DNA of 64,000 nucleotides from positions 1-64,000 of the forward strand of contig JAFARE010000016.1 of the NCBI GenBank assembly GCA_019245575.1, given 5' to 3'. This DNA is from Candidatus Dormiibacterota bacterium (GTDB lineage: Bacteria; Chloroflexota; Dormibacteria; Aeolococcales; Aeolococcaceae). The position numbers were made by a program, and so were the translations under genes. The notes below the pieces were generated by a model that was not told where the DNA came from, made no database searches, and saw only the letters and a program-made list of their open reading frames with translations. This document shows positions 7,853 through 16,526 of this stretch, in pieces; position 1 is the stretch's first letter; every line of letters starts with the position of its first letter.

Positions 7853-10606
7853 TTAGCGATCGCGCTCCACCCGGGCCAGGCGCGCGTGTGCGGCCGCGAG
7901 CCGCGCGGCCGGCACGCGGTATGGCGAGCACGACACGTAGTCGAGGTTCAGCTCCTCGCACAGCGCGATGGATTCGGGATCACCGCCGTGCTCCCCGCAT
8001 ATCCCCACGCTGAGGTCGGGCCGTGTGCGCCTTCCCTCCTCCACCGCGATGCGCATCAGCCGGCCCACGCCGTCGCGGTCCAGCGTCTCAAATGGGTTGC
8101 GCGGCAGGACCTTGTCCTCGACGTACCTGAGCAGGAACTTGCCCTCCGCGTCATCGCGGGACACACCGAAGGTCGTCTGCGTCAGGTCGTTGGTGCCGAA
8201 CGAGAAGAATTCCGCCGATTCAGCGATCTGTCCGGCGGTCAGCGCAGCCCGTGGCAGCTCGATCATGGTGCCGACCTTGTAGCGCACCGTGGTGCGGGTC
8301 TCGTCGAACACGGTCTGCGCTGTGGAGTCGATGCGCTCGCGCGTGCGGCGCAGTTCCTCCTTCGTGCCCACCAGCGGCACCATGATCTCGGGATGCACCG
8401 GGACGCGCTCCTTCTTGAGCCGGCACGCCGCTTCGATGATCGCGCGCGTCTGCATCTCGATGATCTCCGGAAAGAGCAGGCCGAGACGGCAGCCGCGCAG
8501 GCCGAGCATGGGGTTCTGCTCGTGGAGGTCGCGCACCGCGGCGAGCAGCGTCGCCTGCTCGCGCCATTCCGACTCGGGCTTGTTCAACGCCTGTGCCCGC
8601 GTCACCTCGACGAGCAGCTCCTCGAGTGACGGCAGGAACTCGTGCAGCGGCGGGTCGATGAGCCGGATGATCACCGGCAGGCCGCGCATCGCCTTCAGGA
8701 TTCCGTAGAAGTCGTCGCGCTGGAAGGGCAGCAGGCGCTTGAGCTCGCGCCGGCGCGCGGTCTCGTCGGACGCGAGAATCATGCGCTGCACGATGGGCAG
8801 GCGTTCCTGCTCCATGAACATGTGCTCGGTGCGGCACAGACCGATGCCCTGCGCCCCGAAGCCGCGCGCGCGCGTCGCGTCGTGCGGGTAGTCGCCGTTG
8901 GCCCACACCTCGAGCCGGCGCATCTGGTCGGCCCAGCGGAGCACCTGCTCCACCTCCGCGGAGATCTCGGCCTCGAGCATCGGCACCTGGCCGGCGATCA
9001 CGCGGCCGGTGCTGCCGTCGATGGTGAAGGGCTCGCCTTCCTTGATCGTGACGCCGCCCGCCGTGAACTGGCGCTTCACCAGGTCCACGTGCACCGACTC
9101 CGCGCCGGCCACGCACGGCTTGCCCATGCCTCGGGCCACAACCGCCGCGTGCGACGTGCGCCCGCCGCGCGACGTGAGCACGCCTTGCGCGGCGATCATG
9201 CCGTGCACGTCGTCAGGGTTGGTCTCGATGCGCACGAGGATCACCGGCTCGCCACCGTGTGCGCGCTCCTCGGCACGGTCGGCGTCGAACACAGCCACGC
9301 CGTAGGCGGCGCCGGGCGACGCGGCAAGCCCGGTGGCCAGCACCTTCACATCCGCTTTGGGGTCGATGCGGCGGTGCAGCAGCTGGTCCACCTGCGCCGG
9401 CTCCACGCGCAGCACCGCTTCCTGCTTGGTGATCAGGCGTTCGCGGACCATGTCGGCCGCGATCTTCACGGCGGCCTCAGCGGTGCGCTTGCCGCTCCGC
9501 GTCTGCAGCATCCAAAGCCGTGCGCGCTCGATGGTGAACTCCATGTCCTGCACGTCGCGGTAGTGGCGCTCCAGACGGCGCGCGATCTGCTCGAACTGAC
9601 GGTACGCGGCGGGCAGCTCCTTGGCCATGTCCGCGATGGGCTTCGGCGTGCGGATGCCGGCCACGACGTCCTCGCCCTGCGCGTTGGTGAGGTACTCGCC
9701 GTACAGCCGCTTCTCTCCGGTGGATGGATCGCGGGTGAACGCGACGCCGGTGGCGGAGTCGTCGCCCATGTTGCCGAAGACCATCGCCTGCACGTTCACC
9801 GCGGTGCCCAGGTCGTGGGGGATGCGGTTGTAGTTGCGATAGTCGATTGCGCGCTTGTTGTTCCAGGAGGCGAACACAGCGCCGATCGCGGCGCGGAGCT
9901 GCTCCATCGGATCCTCGGGGAACTCGCCGCTCGCGTGCTGCTTGACGATGCCGCGGAACTCCGCGATGAGCTCTGCGAGCGCGGATGGCTTGAGGTCCGC
10001 GTCGCTCTTCGCGCCCTTCGCCTTCTTGGTGCGGTCCAGCGCCTCTTCGAAGAGCGCGCCATCGATGCCGAGCACGATCTTGCTGAACAGCTGGATGAAG
10101 CGCCGGTACGCATCCAGCGTGAACCGGCGGTCACCGGTGAGTGCCGCGAGGCCCTCGAGAGTCTTTGGGTTGAGGCCCAGGTTGAGGACCGTGTCCATCA
10201 TCCCCGGCATGGAGAACTTCGCGCCGCTGCGCACGCTGACGAGGAGCGGGTTGCGCGCGTCGCCGAAGCCCTTCCCCGTCTTGCGCTCGATGTCGCGCAG
10301 CGACGTGCGCACCTGCTCCCACATCCCGTCGGGGAATCGCTCCGTGCGCTTGTAGAAGGCGTTGCAGGCCTCGGTGGTGATCGTGAAGCCGGGCGGCACC
10401 GGGAGGCCGGCCCTCGTCATCTCGGCGACGCCGGCGCCCTTGCCCCCCAAGAGGTCACGCATGCCCGCGTTGCCCTCCTCGAAGAGGTACACCCACTTGT
10501 GCGTCGCGCGGCGGGCGCGGCCGTTCGCGCTGACCGCCCGAGCGGGGGCTCGCGCGGCGGCCTTGCGCGAGGCGCTCTTCTTCGGGCGTTTGGTGCCGAC
10601 CGCCAT
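7853..10606 (-). CDS. ppdK: Pyruvate, phosphate dikinase
   Basis: This 917-residue enzyme interconverts ATP + phosphate + pyruvate with AMP + PPi + phosphoenolpyruvate. The N-terminal ATP-grasp domain starts at about residue 30 (GKGAGVAEMTRAGLPVP). The phosphocarrier His is at about 486 in GGRTSHAAVVARG. The TIM-barrel PEP/pyruvate domain ends with the catalytic Cys at about 893 (SCSPYRVPAARLAAA). The ATG at 10606 follows an upstream in-frame GTG-like start. A Lys/Arg/Ala-rich leader of about 30 residues precedes the conserved domain. In several Terrabacteria ppdK sits between glyS and dnaG, as it does here apart from insertions. Confidence 0.96.
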   Translation of the reverse strand: MAVGTKRPKKSASRKAAARAPARAVSANGRARRATHKWVYLFEEGNAGMRDLLGGKGAGVAEMTRAGLPVPPGFTITTEACNAFYKRTERFPDGMWEQVRTSLRDIERKTGKGFGDARNPLLVSVRSGAKFSMPGMMDTVLNLGLNPKTLEGLAALTGDRRFTLDAYRRFIQLFSKIVLGIDGALFEEALDRTKKAKGAKSDADLKPSALAELIAEFRGIVKQHASGEFPEDPMEQLRAAIGAVFASWNNKRAIDYRNYNRIPHDLGTAVNVQAMVFGNMGDDSATGVAFTRDPSTGEKRLYGEYLTNAQGEDVVAGIRTPKPIADMAKELPAAYRQFEQIARRLERHYRDVQDMEFTIERARLWMLQTRSGKRTAEAAVKIAADMVRERLITKQEAVLRVEPAQVDQLLHRRIDPKADVKVLATGLAASPGAAYGVAVFDADRAEERAHGGEPVILVRIETNPDDVHGMIAAQGVLTSRGGRTSHAAVVARGMGKPCVAGAESVHVDLVKRQFTAGGVTIKEGEPFTIDGSTGRVIAGQVPMLEAEISAEVEQVLRWADQMRRLEVWANGDYPHDATRARGFGAQGIGLCRTEHMFMEQERLPIVQRMILASDETARRRELKRLLPFQRDDFYGILKAMRGLPVIIRLIDPPLHEFLPSLEELLVEVTRAQALNKPESEWREQATLLAAVRDLHEQNPMLGLRGCRLGLLFPEIIEMQTRAIIEAACRLKKERVPVHPEIMVPLVGTKEELRRTRERIDSTAQTVFDETRTTVRYKVGTMIELPRAALTAGQIAESAEFFSFGTNDLTQTTFGVSRDDAEGKFLLRYVEDKVLPRNPFETLDRDGVGRLMRIAVEEGRRTRPDLSVGICGEHGGDPESIALCEELNLDYVSCSPYRVPAARLAAAHARLARVERDR

Positions 10607-10683
10607 GGGCCGCGAGGGTATCACCGCTCCTGCGCAGACCGGTCCCGACGCCGCGCGCGCGCACCTCGTAGCATGCCTGCGGC

Positions 10684-12345
10684 ATGGGCAATCAGGCGAA
10701 GGCGAAGGTGCTGCTCGTGGCCGACGCGGCGCGCAGCAGCCACGTGGCGCCGCTGGTGACGGAGCTGCGGGGATCGCCCCTGCTCGAGGTCGAGGCGAGC
10801 ACGGAATTGGACCGCCTGCTCGACCTGCGGGGCGTGCAGGCGGTGTACGCCGACTGGAACGCCGCGCCGCTCACGCAGGCTCACGCGCGAGCGCTCTCTG
10901 AATTCGTCGAGTCCGGCGGCTGCGTGGTGGCTGTGGGCCGCACCCTCACAACGTGGGCAGCGCAGCCCACAGTGAGTGGCCTCGCCGGATGGACGCCCGA
11001 CGGCCTCACCGTCAGCAGCGAGCTGGTCCTGACACCGGCCGACACGGCTGAGCCGTCCTTCCGGGTGCGGGATCGCGTGCACCTGCTCGCGTCGGTCCCG
11101 CCGGGCGCCGAGCCGCTCCTCCTGACCTCGTGGCACTACACACCCCAGGTCGTGGCGTACGAGCGAGCCGCCGGCTTGGGCCGGTTCGTGTACGTCGGAT
11201 TGGGCGAAGATCCGGCCGCATACGCGGAGCCCGGATTCCGCCGCCTGGTTGGGCGCTCGCTGCACCGAGTGGCGCCGCCGGCGCCGCGCTCGGTGTTCGG
11301 CGTCGGGCTGCTCGGCTATGGCGCGCTGGGCGCCTTGCACGCAGCGTCGATTGGATCAGTGGCGGGGCTCGAGCTGCGCGCGGTGTGCGACCACGCCGCC
11401 TCGAGGCGTGACGCCGCCGCGACCCTCGGCGTGACGGCATATGCCGACGGCGCGGACCTGCGCGGCGACCCGTCCGTCGACGTGGTGGTCGTGGGGCTGC
11501 CGCCGGCCGCGCACACGGACGCCGTGCTGCAGGCACTCGACGCAGGCAAGCACGTGGTGTGCGAGAAGCCGTTCGCGCTGAGCGCGGCTGACTGCGACCG
11601 CATGATCGAGCGCGCCGCAGCGAACGGGCTCAGCTTGACGGTGTTCCAGAACCGGCGCTGGGACCCGGACTTCATCGCCTTGCGAAACGTGCTCAAGTCG
11701 GGCTCCGTGGGCGAGCCGTTCTACATCGAATCGTTCGTCGGCGGCTTCGCCCACCCGTGCGGCTACTGGCACAGTCACGAGCCCATCTCGGGCGGCGCCG
11801 TGTTCGACTGGGGGTCGCACTACATCGACTGGCTGCTGCAGCTCGTGCCGGCCGAGATCGCGACGGTGCGCTCGGTGGCGCACAAGCGCGTGTGGCACGA
11901 CGTCACCAATGCAGACCACACCAGCGTGGAGATCGGCTTCGCCGACGGCCGGCAGGCGCTGTTCGTGCACTCCGACGTGGCGGCGGCGCTGAAGCCGAAG
12001 TGGTACGTGCTCGCCACCGGCGGGGCGGTCGTGGGTGAGTGGCGCGACGAGCGTGAGCACACCCGCGGACCCGATGGCGAGCTCGATGAGACACGCATCC
12101 TCCCCACCGACCTGCCCGCGCGCATCGTCGTGCTCCGCCCCGACGGAGATGGCGGCGCGCATCGCGAGAGGCTGTCGCTGCCGCGCCGCGACCGCCTCGC
12201 GTTCTACCGCAACCTGGCCGCGCACCTGGCGCACGGCGAGCCGCTTGCCGTGCCGGCGCGCGACGCGCGGCGCACCGTCGCCGTGATGGAAGCGGCGATG
12301 CGCTCCGCCCGGGAGCACGGCGCCGTGATCCCGCTGCGCGTCTGA
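10684..12345 (+). CDS. ThuA-like domain fused to Gfo/Idh/MocA oxidoreductase
   Basis: This 553-residue two-domain protein has an N-terminal ThuA-type, glutamine-amidotransferase-like fold (about 1-195). It includes FVESGGCVVAVGR and the closing motif GRFVYVGLGEDPAAY. A Gfo/Idh/MocA dehydrogenase follows from about 204. Its Rossmann motif is VGLLGYGALG and its signature is CEKPFALS. ThuA proteins are linked to trehalose and sugar metabolism, so the fusion suggests oxidation of a sugar or polyol with NAD(P). The next gene encodes a second Gfo-family enzyme 8 bases downstream, so the two are probably one operon. It is divergent from ppdK with a 77-base gap. Confidence 0.85.
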   Translation: MGNQAKAKVLLVADAARSSHVAPLVTELRGSPLLEVEASTELDRLLDLRGVQAVYADWNAAPLTQAHARALSEFVESGGCVVAVGRTLTTWAAQPTVSGLAGWTPDGLTVSSELVLTPADTAEPSFRVRDRVHLLASVPPGAEPLLLTSWHYTPQVVAYERAAGLGRFVYVGLGEDPAAYAEPGFRRLVGRSLHRVAPPAPRSVFGVGLLGYGALGALHAASIGSVAGLELRAVCDHAASRRDAAATLGVTAYADGADLRGDPSVDVVVVGLPPAAHTDAVLQALDAGKHVVCEKPFALSAADCDRMIERAAANGLSLTVFQNRRWDPDFIALRNVLKSGSVGEPFYIESFVGGFAHPCGYWHSHEPISGGAVFDWGSHYIDWLLQLVPAEIATVRSVAHKRVWHDVTNADHTSVEIGFADGRQALFVHSDVAAALKPKWYVLATGGAVVGEWRDEREHTRGPDGELDETRILPTDLPARIVVLRPDGDGGAHRERLSLPRRDRLAFYRNLAAHLAHGEPLAVPARDARRTVAVMEAAMRSAREHGAVIPLRV

Positions 12346-12353
12346 GCGCACGG

Positions 12354-13265
12354 ATGCCCGAGCAGCTGCGGATCGGGATCCTCGGCGCTGCCTGGATCGC
12401 AGACCGCGCGCTGATCCCCGCCATGCTCGCGGCGCGGAATGCGTCACCGGTCGCCATCGCCAGCCGCGACGTCGACCGAGCGCGGGGCATGGCCGGAAGC
12501 CACGGGATCCGCGCCGCGCACGCGAACTACGAGTCGCTGCTCGACGACCCGTCCGTCGACGCCGTGTACATCGCGCTGGTCAACAGCGCGCACCGGGAGT
12601 GGACGCTGCGTGCGCTCGACGCGGGCAAGCACGTGCTCTGCGAGAAGCCGCTCGGGGTGAACGCGGAGGAGACGCGCGACATGGCGCGTGCGGCGCAGCG
12701 CGCAGGCCGCACCCTGATGGAGGCATTCATGTACCGCTTCCACCCCCGCATGCGCGCGCTGCGTGAGTCAGCCGGGCAGGTGCGCAGCCTGCACGCGGCA
12801 TTCTCGTTTCCGCTCCCGCCGGCGAACAACTACCGCTGGTCTGCCGCGCTGGGAGGCGGTGCGCTGCTCGATGTGGGCTGCTACACCCTCGACGTGGCGC
12901 GCTGGTTCCTGGGCGAGCCTGACGCCGTCACTGCCGTCATGGCGGGCGACGAGGTCGACGTGAGTGTGGCGGCGGCGCTCGGGTTCGGCAGCGGCGCGCA
13001 GGCGACGGTGTGGGCCAGCTTCGCCGCACCCGAGCATCAGGTGCTGGAGCTGGTGGGAGCGGATGGCATCGAGCACGTGACCCAGCCGTTCACCGCCTGG
13101 CGCGACCCCGACGACCCCTACCAGCTGATGGTGGAGGAGTTCGCCGCGTCGGTCCTCGAGGGACGTCCGCCGCCGCGGTCACTCGACGACTCCATCGGCA
13201 CCGCGGACCTCATCGATCGCGTCCGCGCTGCAGCCTCTCCGGTCAGCGCAGGTGCGGCGCGGTGA
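12354..13265 (+). CDS. Gfo/Idh/MocA family oxidoreductase
   Basis: This 303-residue NAD(P)-dependent dehydrogenase has the Rossmann motif GILGAAWIADRALIP at residues 8-22. The family Lys is in the signature CEKPLGVNAEE, followed by EAFMYRFHPRM. The latter resembles the D-xylose/1,5-anhydrofructose dehydrogenase branch. It lies 8 bases after the ThuA-Gfo fusion, and both probably act on the same sugar derivative. Its 3-prime end overlaps the end of the opposing phosphoesterase gene by 23 bases. The substrate is inferred only from the family. Confidence 0.9.
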   Translation: MPEQLRIGILGAAWIADRALIPAMLAARNASPVAIASRDVDRARGMAGSHGIRAAHANYESLLDDPSVDAVYIALVNSAHREWTLRALDAGKHVLCEKPLGVNAEETRDMARAAQRAGRTLMEAFMYRFHPRMRALRESAGQVRSLHAAFSFPLPPANNYRWSAALGGGALLDVGCYTLDVARWFLGEPDAVTAVMAGDEVDVSVAAALGFGSGAQATVWASFAAPEHQVLELVGADGIEHVTQPFTAWRDPDDPYQLMVEEFAASVLEGRPPPRSLDDSIGTADLIDRVRAAASPVSAGAAR

Positions 13266-14175
13266 GCCAACCGCTGATGGGCACGGGCGCCGGGCCCACC
13301 AGCGCCATCAGGTCGCCGCTGCACGCGCACTCCGCGTCGCCGAGGAACGGCAGCCCGTAGAGCAGCTCGATGGTGCGCAGAAGCCCGGCGTGGTCGACCG
13401 GCGAGCTCTGTGTGGCCGCGTGCGAGAGGCGTGATGACACGACGATCGTGGCGATGTGCCCGCCGTGCGCACCGTTGCAGCAGCCGGGGCCGGTGTAGCC
13501 CTCGTCCCAGGTGATGATCACGATGCCGTCCTGTGCGAACCACGCCGAGGCAAGCACCTGCGGCAGCGTGCCCGCCAGCCAGCTGTCCATCGTGGCGTTG
13601 GAGCAGTCGTGCCCGTCGTGGCAGAGGTTGGGCGTGATCCATAGGAACGGCGGCGCGGTGCCGTTCTGGAGGTCGGCCGGCAGGCCGCTGAGCGGCACCA
13701 CGCTGGCGCACATCGCGGCGCTGCGCGTCACCTCGGTGAAGTACATGAACGGATCGTGCTTCTTGGCGTAGCCATTGCCGCCGGCGCCGCCGTAGCAGGG
13801 CGACGGCATGCCCTCCATGTATGCGCGCCAGCCGATGCCCGCCGCCTGCAGCTGCCCGGCGAGCGTCGGTGCGCCGAAGCTGTACCCGGTGCCGTCGTCC
13901 GACACACCCTGCGTGGAGCCGGAGATCAGCTCGAGGTAGTTGGGCAGGCTCGGGTGCGAAACGCCGTACGACTCGGTTGCCAGCCCATGCTGCGAGGCGA
14001 GCGCGTTGACGTACGGCGCGTCGGAGGCGCCGATGACGGACTCCTCGCTGCGGTTCTCCTCGACGATCACGAGGACATGCGCGACGCTGGCCGGCGAGCC
14101 CGCGGAGGAAGCGACGGCCGCCATCGGCTGAAGCACTGCAAAAACAGAGACGATCGCCATGACGGCTGGGCGCAT
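13243..14175 (-). CDS. Secreted phosphoesterase (PF04185-like, AcpA/phospholipase C superfamily)
   Basis: This 310-residue protein starts at the ATG at 14175 with a signal peptide of about 27 residues (VMAIVSVFAVLQPMAAVASS). Metal and catalytic motifs of the alkaline-phosphatase-like phosphoesterases are visible: VIVEENRSEE near the mature N-terminus, SHPSLPNYLELISG, and VIITWDEGYTG. It probably hydrolyses phosphate esters outside the membrane, releasing phosphate. Several Cys (CCNG, CACSG) suggest disulphides in the exported form. A REP-like element lies just upstream. It could be extended at the N-terminus to 14289, but the added residues come from the repeat. Confidence 0.85.
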   Translation of the reverse strand: MRPAVMAIVSVFAVLQPMAAVASSAGSPASVAHVLVIVEENRSEESVIGASDAPYVNALASQHGLATESYGVSHPSLPNYLELISGSTQGVSDDGTGYSFGAPTLAGQLQAAGIGWRAYMEGMPSPCYGGAGGNGYAKKHDPFMYFTEVTRSAAMCASVVPLSGLPADLQNGTAPPFLWITPNLCHDGHDCSNATMDSWLAGTLPQVLASAWFAQDGIVIITWDEGYTGPGCCNGAHGGHIATIVVSSRLSHAATQSSPVDHAGLLRTIELLYGLPFLGDAECACSGDLMALVGPAPVPISGWLTAPHLR

Positions 14176-14190
14176 GACGCTCGCGGCGCC

Positions 14191-14271
14191 GGTTGTCGCT
14201 GCGCGGATGCCCTGACCGGCATCCGATGCCGCTACCGTCGGCCGCAGGGACCGCTGCGGCCTCCTTACGCC
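14191..14271 (+). repeat. REP-like dispersed repeat, copy B
   Basis: This is the second copy of the element at 3059-3140, lying between glyS and the phosphoesterase. Hairpin 2 (GGCCGCAG-GGACCG-CTGCGGCC) is identical. Hairpin 1 (14204-14211 with 14218-14225) differs from copy A at two base pairs, and both changes keep the pairing. The loop is one base shorter. Confidence 0.8.
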
Positions 14272-14345
14272 CTTCGCCGCGAGCATCATGCGCCCCGCCG
14301 TTTTGGGCGGACGTCGCGTTCGCGCATCGCTTCAGCGTAAACCCG

Positions 14346-15740
14346 CTAGCTGCCTCCCCCGCGAGCACGGCCAGAAGCATTGGCGCGGCTCCGCTCCAGT
14401 TGATCGCGCAAGGCAGCGACGAGGCCGTCCATCGGGACGCGCACCTGCGTCATCGCGTCGCGGTCGCGGATGGTCACCGCACGGTCGTTGATCGAGTCGA
14501 AGTCGAAGGTCACCGCCAGTGGCGTGCCGATCTCGTCCTGGCGGCGGTAGCGGCGGCCGATCGACTGCGTCTCGTCGTACTCGGTGGCGAAGTGGCGTCG
14601 CAGGTCGTGCTCCAGCTCCCGTGCAGGCTCGGTGAGCTCGGCCTTCTTGGACAGCGGCAGCACCGCGACCTGCACGGGGGCGACGTCGGGATGCAGGCGG
14701 AGCACCACGCGGCGCTCACCACGAACCTCCTCCTCGTGGTACGCGTCCACCAGGAGCGTGATGAAGATGCGATCGACGCCCACTGCGGGCTCGATGGCAT
14801 AGGGGACGTACCGCTCGTTGCTCTGCGGGTCGAAGTACGACAGGTCGCGGCCGCTGTGCTGCATGTGCGTGCGCAGGTCGTAATCGGTCCGGTCGGCGAT
14901 GCCCTCCAGCTCGCCCCAGCCGAAGGGAAAGCTGTACTCGATGTCGCTGGTGGCGGTGCTGTAGTGGGAGAGCTCCTCCTTCTCGTGCGCGCGCAGGCGT
15001 AGGTTGGCGCTGCGCACGCCCATGTCATCGACGTGCCACTTCATGCGCTGCGCGCACCAGTACTCGTGCCACTCGCGGTCGCTGCCGGGCTTGCAGAAGA
15101 ACTCCATTTCCATCAGCTCGAACTCGCGCAGCCGGAAGATGAAGTTTCCCGGTGAGATTTCATTACGGAAGCCCTTGCCCATCTGGGCGATGCCGAAGGG
15201 GATGCGCTGCCGCGAGGAGTTGAGCACGTTGGCGAAGTTGACGAACATCCCCTGCGCGGTCTCGGGGCGAAGCCATACCTGCGCCGCCTGCTCCTCGAGG
15301 GGACCGGTGAATGTCTTGAACATGAGGTTGAACTGGCGTGCCGGCGTCAGCGCGCCATCACACTCAGGACAGCCCGGCGCGTCCCGCGGTTTGCCGCGGG
15401 CGGCGCGCTCGTCACCTAGGTGATCCTCGCGCCACCGCTTCCTGCAGCGTCCCGTGCAGTCGACCAGCGGGTCGGTGAAGCTCTGCACGTGCCCGCTCGC
15501 CTCCCACACACGCGGGTTCATGAGCACCGCGCTCTCGATTCCCTCCACGTCGTCACGCAGGTCGACCATGCGCCGCCACCAGCGCTCGCGGATGTTGCGG
15601 CGCAGCCGCACACCCAGCGGGCCGAAGTCGTACACCGCGTTCAGCCCGCCGTAGATCTCGCTCGACGGGTAGACGAAGCCCCGCTGCTTGCAGAGCGAGA
15701 CCAGCTTCTCGATGAGGTCGGCCGGCTGACCCGCTGGCAT
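14346..15740 (-). CDS. glyS: Glycyl-tRNA synthetase, single-chain class II
   Basis: This 464-residue enzyme charges tRNA-Gly. It is the eukaryote-like homodimeric (alpha2) type, not the two-subunit glyQS type. Class II motifs are present: motif 1 around GGLNAVYDFGPLGVRLRRN, motif 2 at KGFRNEISPGNFIFR, motif 3 near AVGVDRIFITLL. The C-terminal anticodon-binding domain includes VAPVQVAVLPL. A zinc-ribbon-like insertion (CTGRCRKRW, CPEC) is present. The ATG at 15740 is chosen because it begins the conserved N-terminus; recO ends 11 bases upstream, so they share a transcript. Confidence 0.97.
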   Translation of the reverse strand: MPAGQPADLIEKLVSLCKQRGFVYPSSEIYGGLNAVYDFGPLGVRLRRNIRERWWRRMVDLRDDVEGIESAVLMNPRVWEASGHVQSFTDPLVDCTGRCRKRWREDHLGDERAARGKPRDAPGCPECDGALTPARQFNLMFKTFTGPLEEQAAQVWLRPETAQGMFVNFANVLNSSRQRIPFGIAQMGKGFRNEISPGNFIFRLREFELMEMEFFCKPGSDREWHEYWCAQRMKWHVDDMGVRSANLRLRAHEKEELSHYSTATSDIEYSFPFGWGELEGIADRTDYDLRTHMQHSGRDLSYFDPQSNERYVPYAIEPAVGVDRIFITLLVDAYHEEEVRGERRVVLRLHPDVAPVQVAVLPLSKKAELTEPARELEHDLRRHFATEYDETQSIGRRYRRQDEIGTPLAVTFDFDSINDRAVTIRDRDAMTQVRVPMDGLVAALRDQLERSRANASGRARGGGS

Positions 15741-15751
15741 GGGGCGTGATT

Positions 15752-16510
15752 CTAGGATGGGGCGGTTTCCAGGGCGCGCAGCACGTCGAAGGAGCGCAGC
15801 CGCCGGTCCAGGTGTTGCGCGAGCTCCGCCTCGGTGACGCGCTCCAGCACTGCGAGCGTGGCAGGATCGAGTTGCAGCCGCGCCCAGAGCGAGGTGTCGT
15901 CCGAGGCGGCGACGCGCAGGCACTTGATCACGCGCACCGAGCACTCGATGGCCGCCGGGTCATGCGCCGCGCATTGCGGGCACAGCAGGCCTCCTCCCTC
16001 GGCGCTGAAGCGCGCCGCCTGCTCCCCCAGCCGCCGCCCACACGCCGCGCAGTCGTACAGCTGCGGCGCATAGCCGAGGCGGTCGATCATGCGCCGCCCG
16101 AACCACACGACCGCCGCACGCGGGTCGCGCGATGTGTCCGCGCACGCGACCAGCGCATCCGCGACGAGCGTGTAGATCTCGTCGTCGGGATGATGGTCCT
16201 CGAGCACGCGGTCGGTGAGCTCGGCGCAGAGCGAGGCGCACGCAGCACGGCGCGGGTCGCTCGCGTGCGGGGACGACGCGATGGGCTCCGCTTGAGTCAG
16301 CACGTCGAGCTCGCCCCGGCCGCGGGCCAGCTGCATGTTGCTTCGCACGAAGAGATCCGTGCGCGACGCCAGCCGGCTCTGCGGCCTGCGCACGGCGCGC
16401 GCGATCACCCCGATCTTGCCGTGGCGGCGGGTCAGCACCGTGAGGATGCGATCCGCCTCGCCGTAGTCGATGCGACGCAGCACGATCCCCTCGTCGTTGT
16501 ATGTCGCCAT
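15752..16510 (-). CDS. recO: DNA repair protein RecO
   Basis: This 252-residue protein loads RecA on SSB-coated DNA with RecR in the RecF pathway. The N-terminal OB-fold starts YNDEGIVLRRIDYGEADRIL and includes RHGKIGVIARAVRRP. The C-terminal helical domain carries a four-Cys zinc site (CAACG and CPQC, about residues 150-180). Length and start (ATG 16510) fit the family. It lies 16 bases downstream of the CNNM/CorC-type gene and just upstream of glyS, an arrangement common in Gram-positive-type genomes. Confidence 0.95.
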   Translation of the reverse strand: MATYNDEGIVLRRIDYGEADRILTVLTRRHGKIGVIARAVRRPQSRLASRTDLFVRSNMQLARGRGELDVLTQAEPIASSPHASDPRRAACASLCAELTDRVLEDHHPDDEIYTLVADALVACADTSRDPRAAVVWFGRRMIDRLGYAPQLYDCAACGRRLGEQAARFSAEGGGLLCPQCAAHDPAAIECSVRVIKCLRVAASDDTSLWARLQLDPATLAVLERVTEAELAQHLDRRLRSFDVLRALETAPS

Positions 16511-16526
16511 GCCCGCCGCTCGCAGC

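Noticed and set aside
8642-10759. Long plus-strand open frame opposite ppdK
   Set aside because: ppdK has complete motifs on the minus strand. The plus frame has no recognisable domain.
14191-14271. Riboswitch interpretation of the REP-like copy upstream of the phosphoesterase
   Set aside because: The other copy lies in a convergent intergenic gap with no downstream gene in the right orientation, so a mobile palindromic repeat is simpler.
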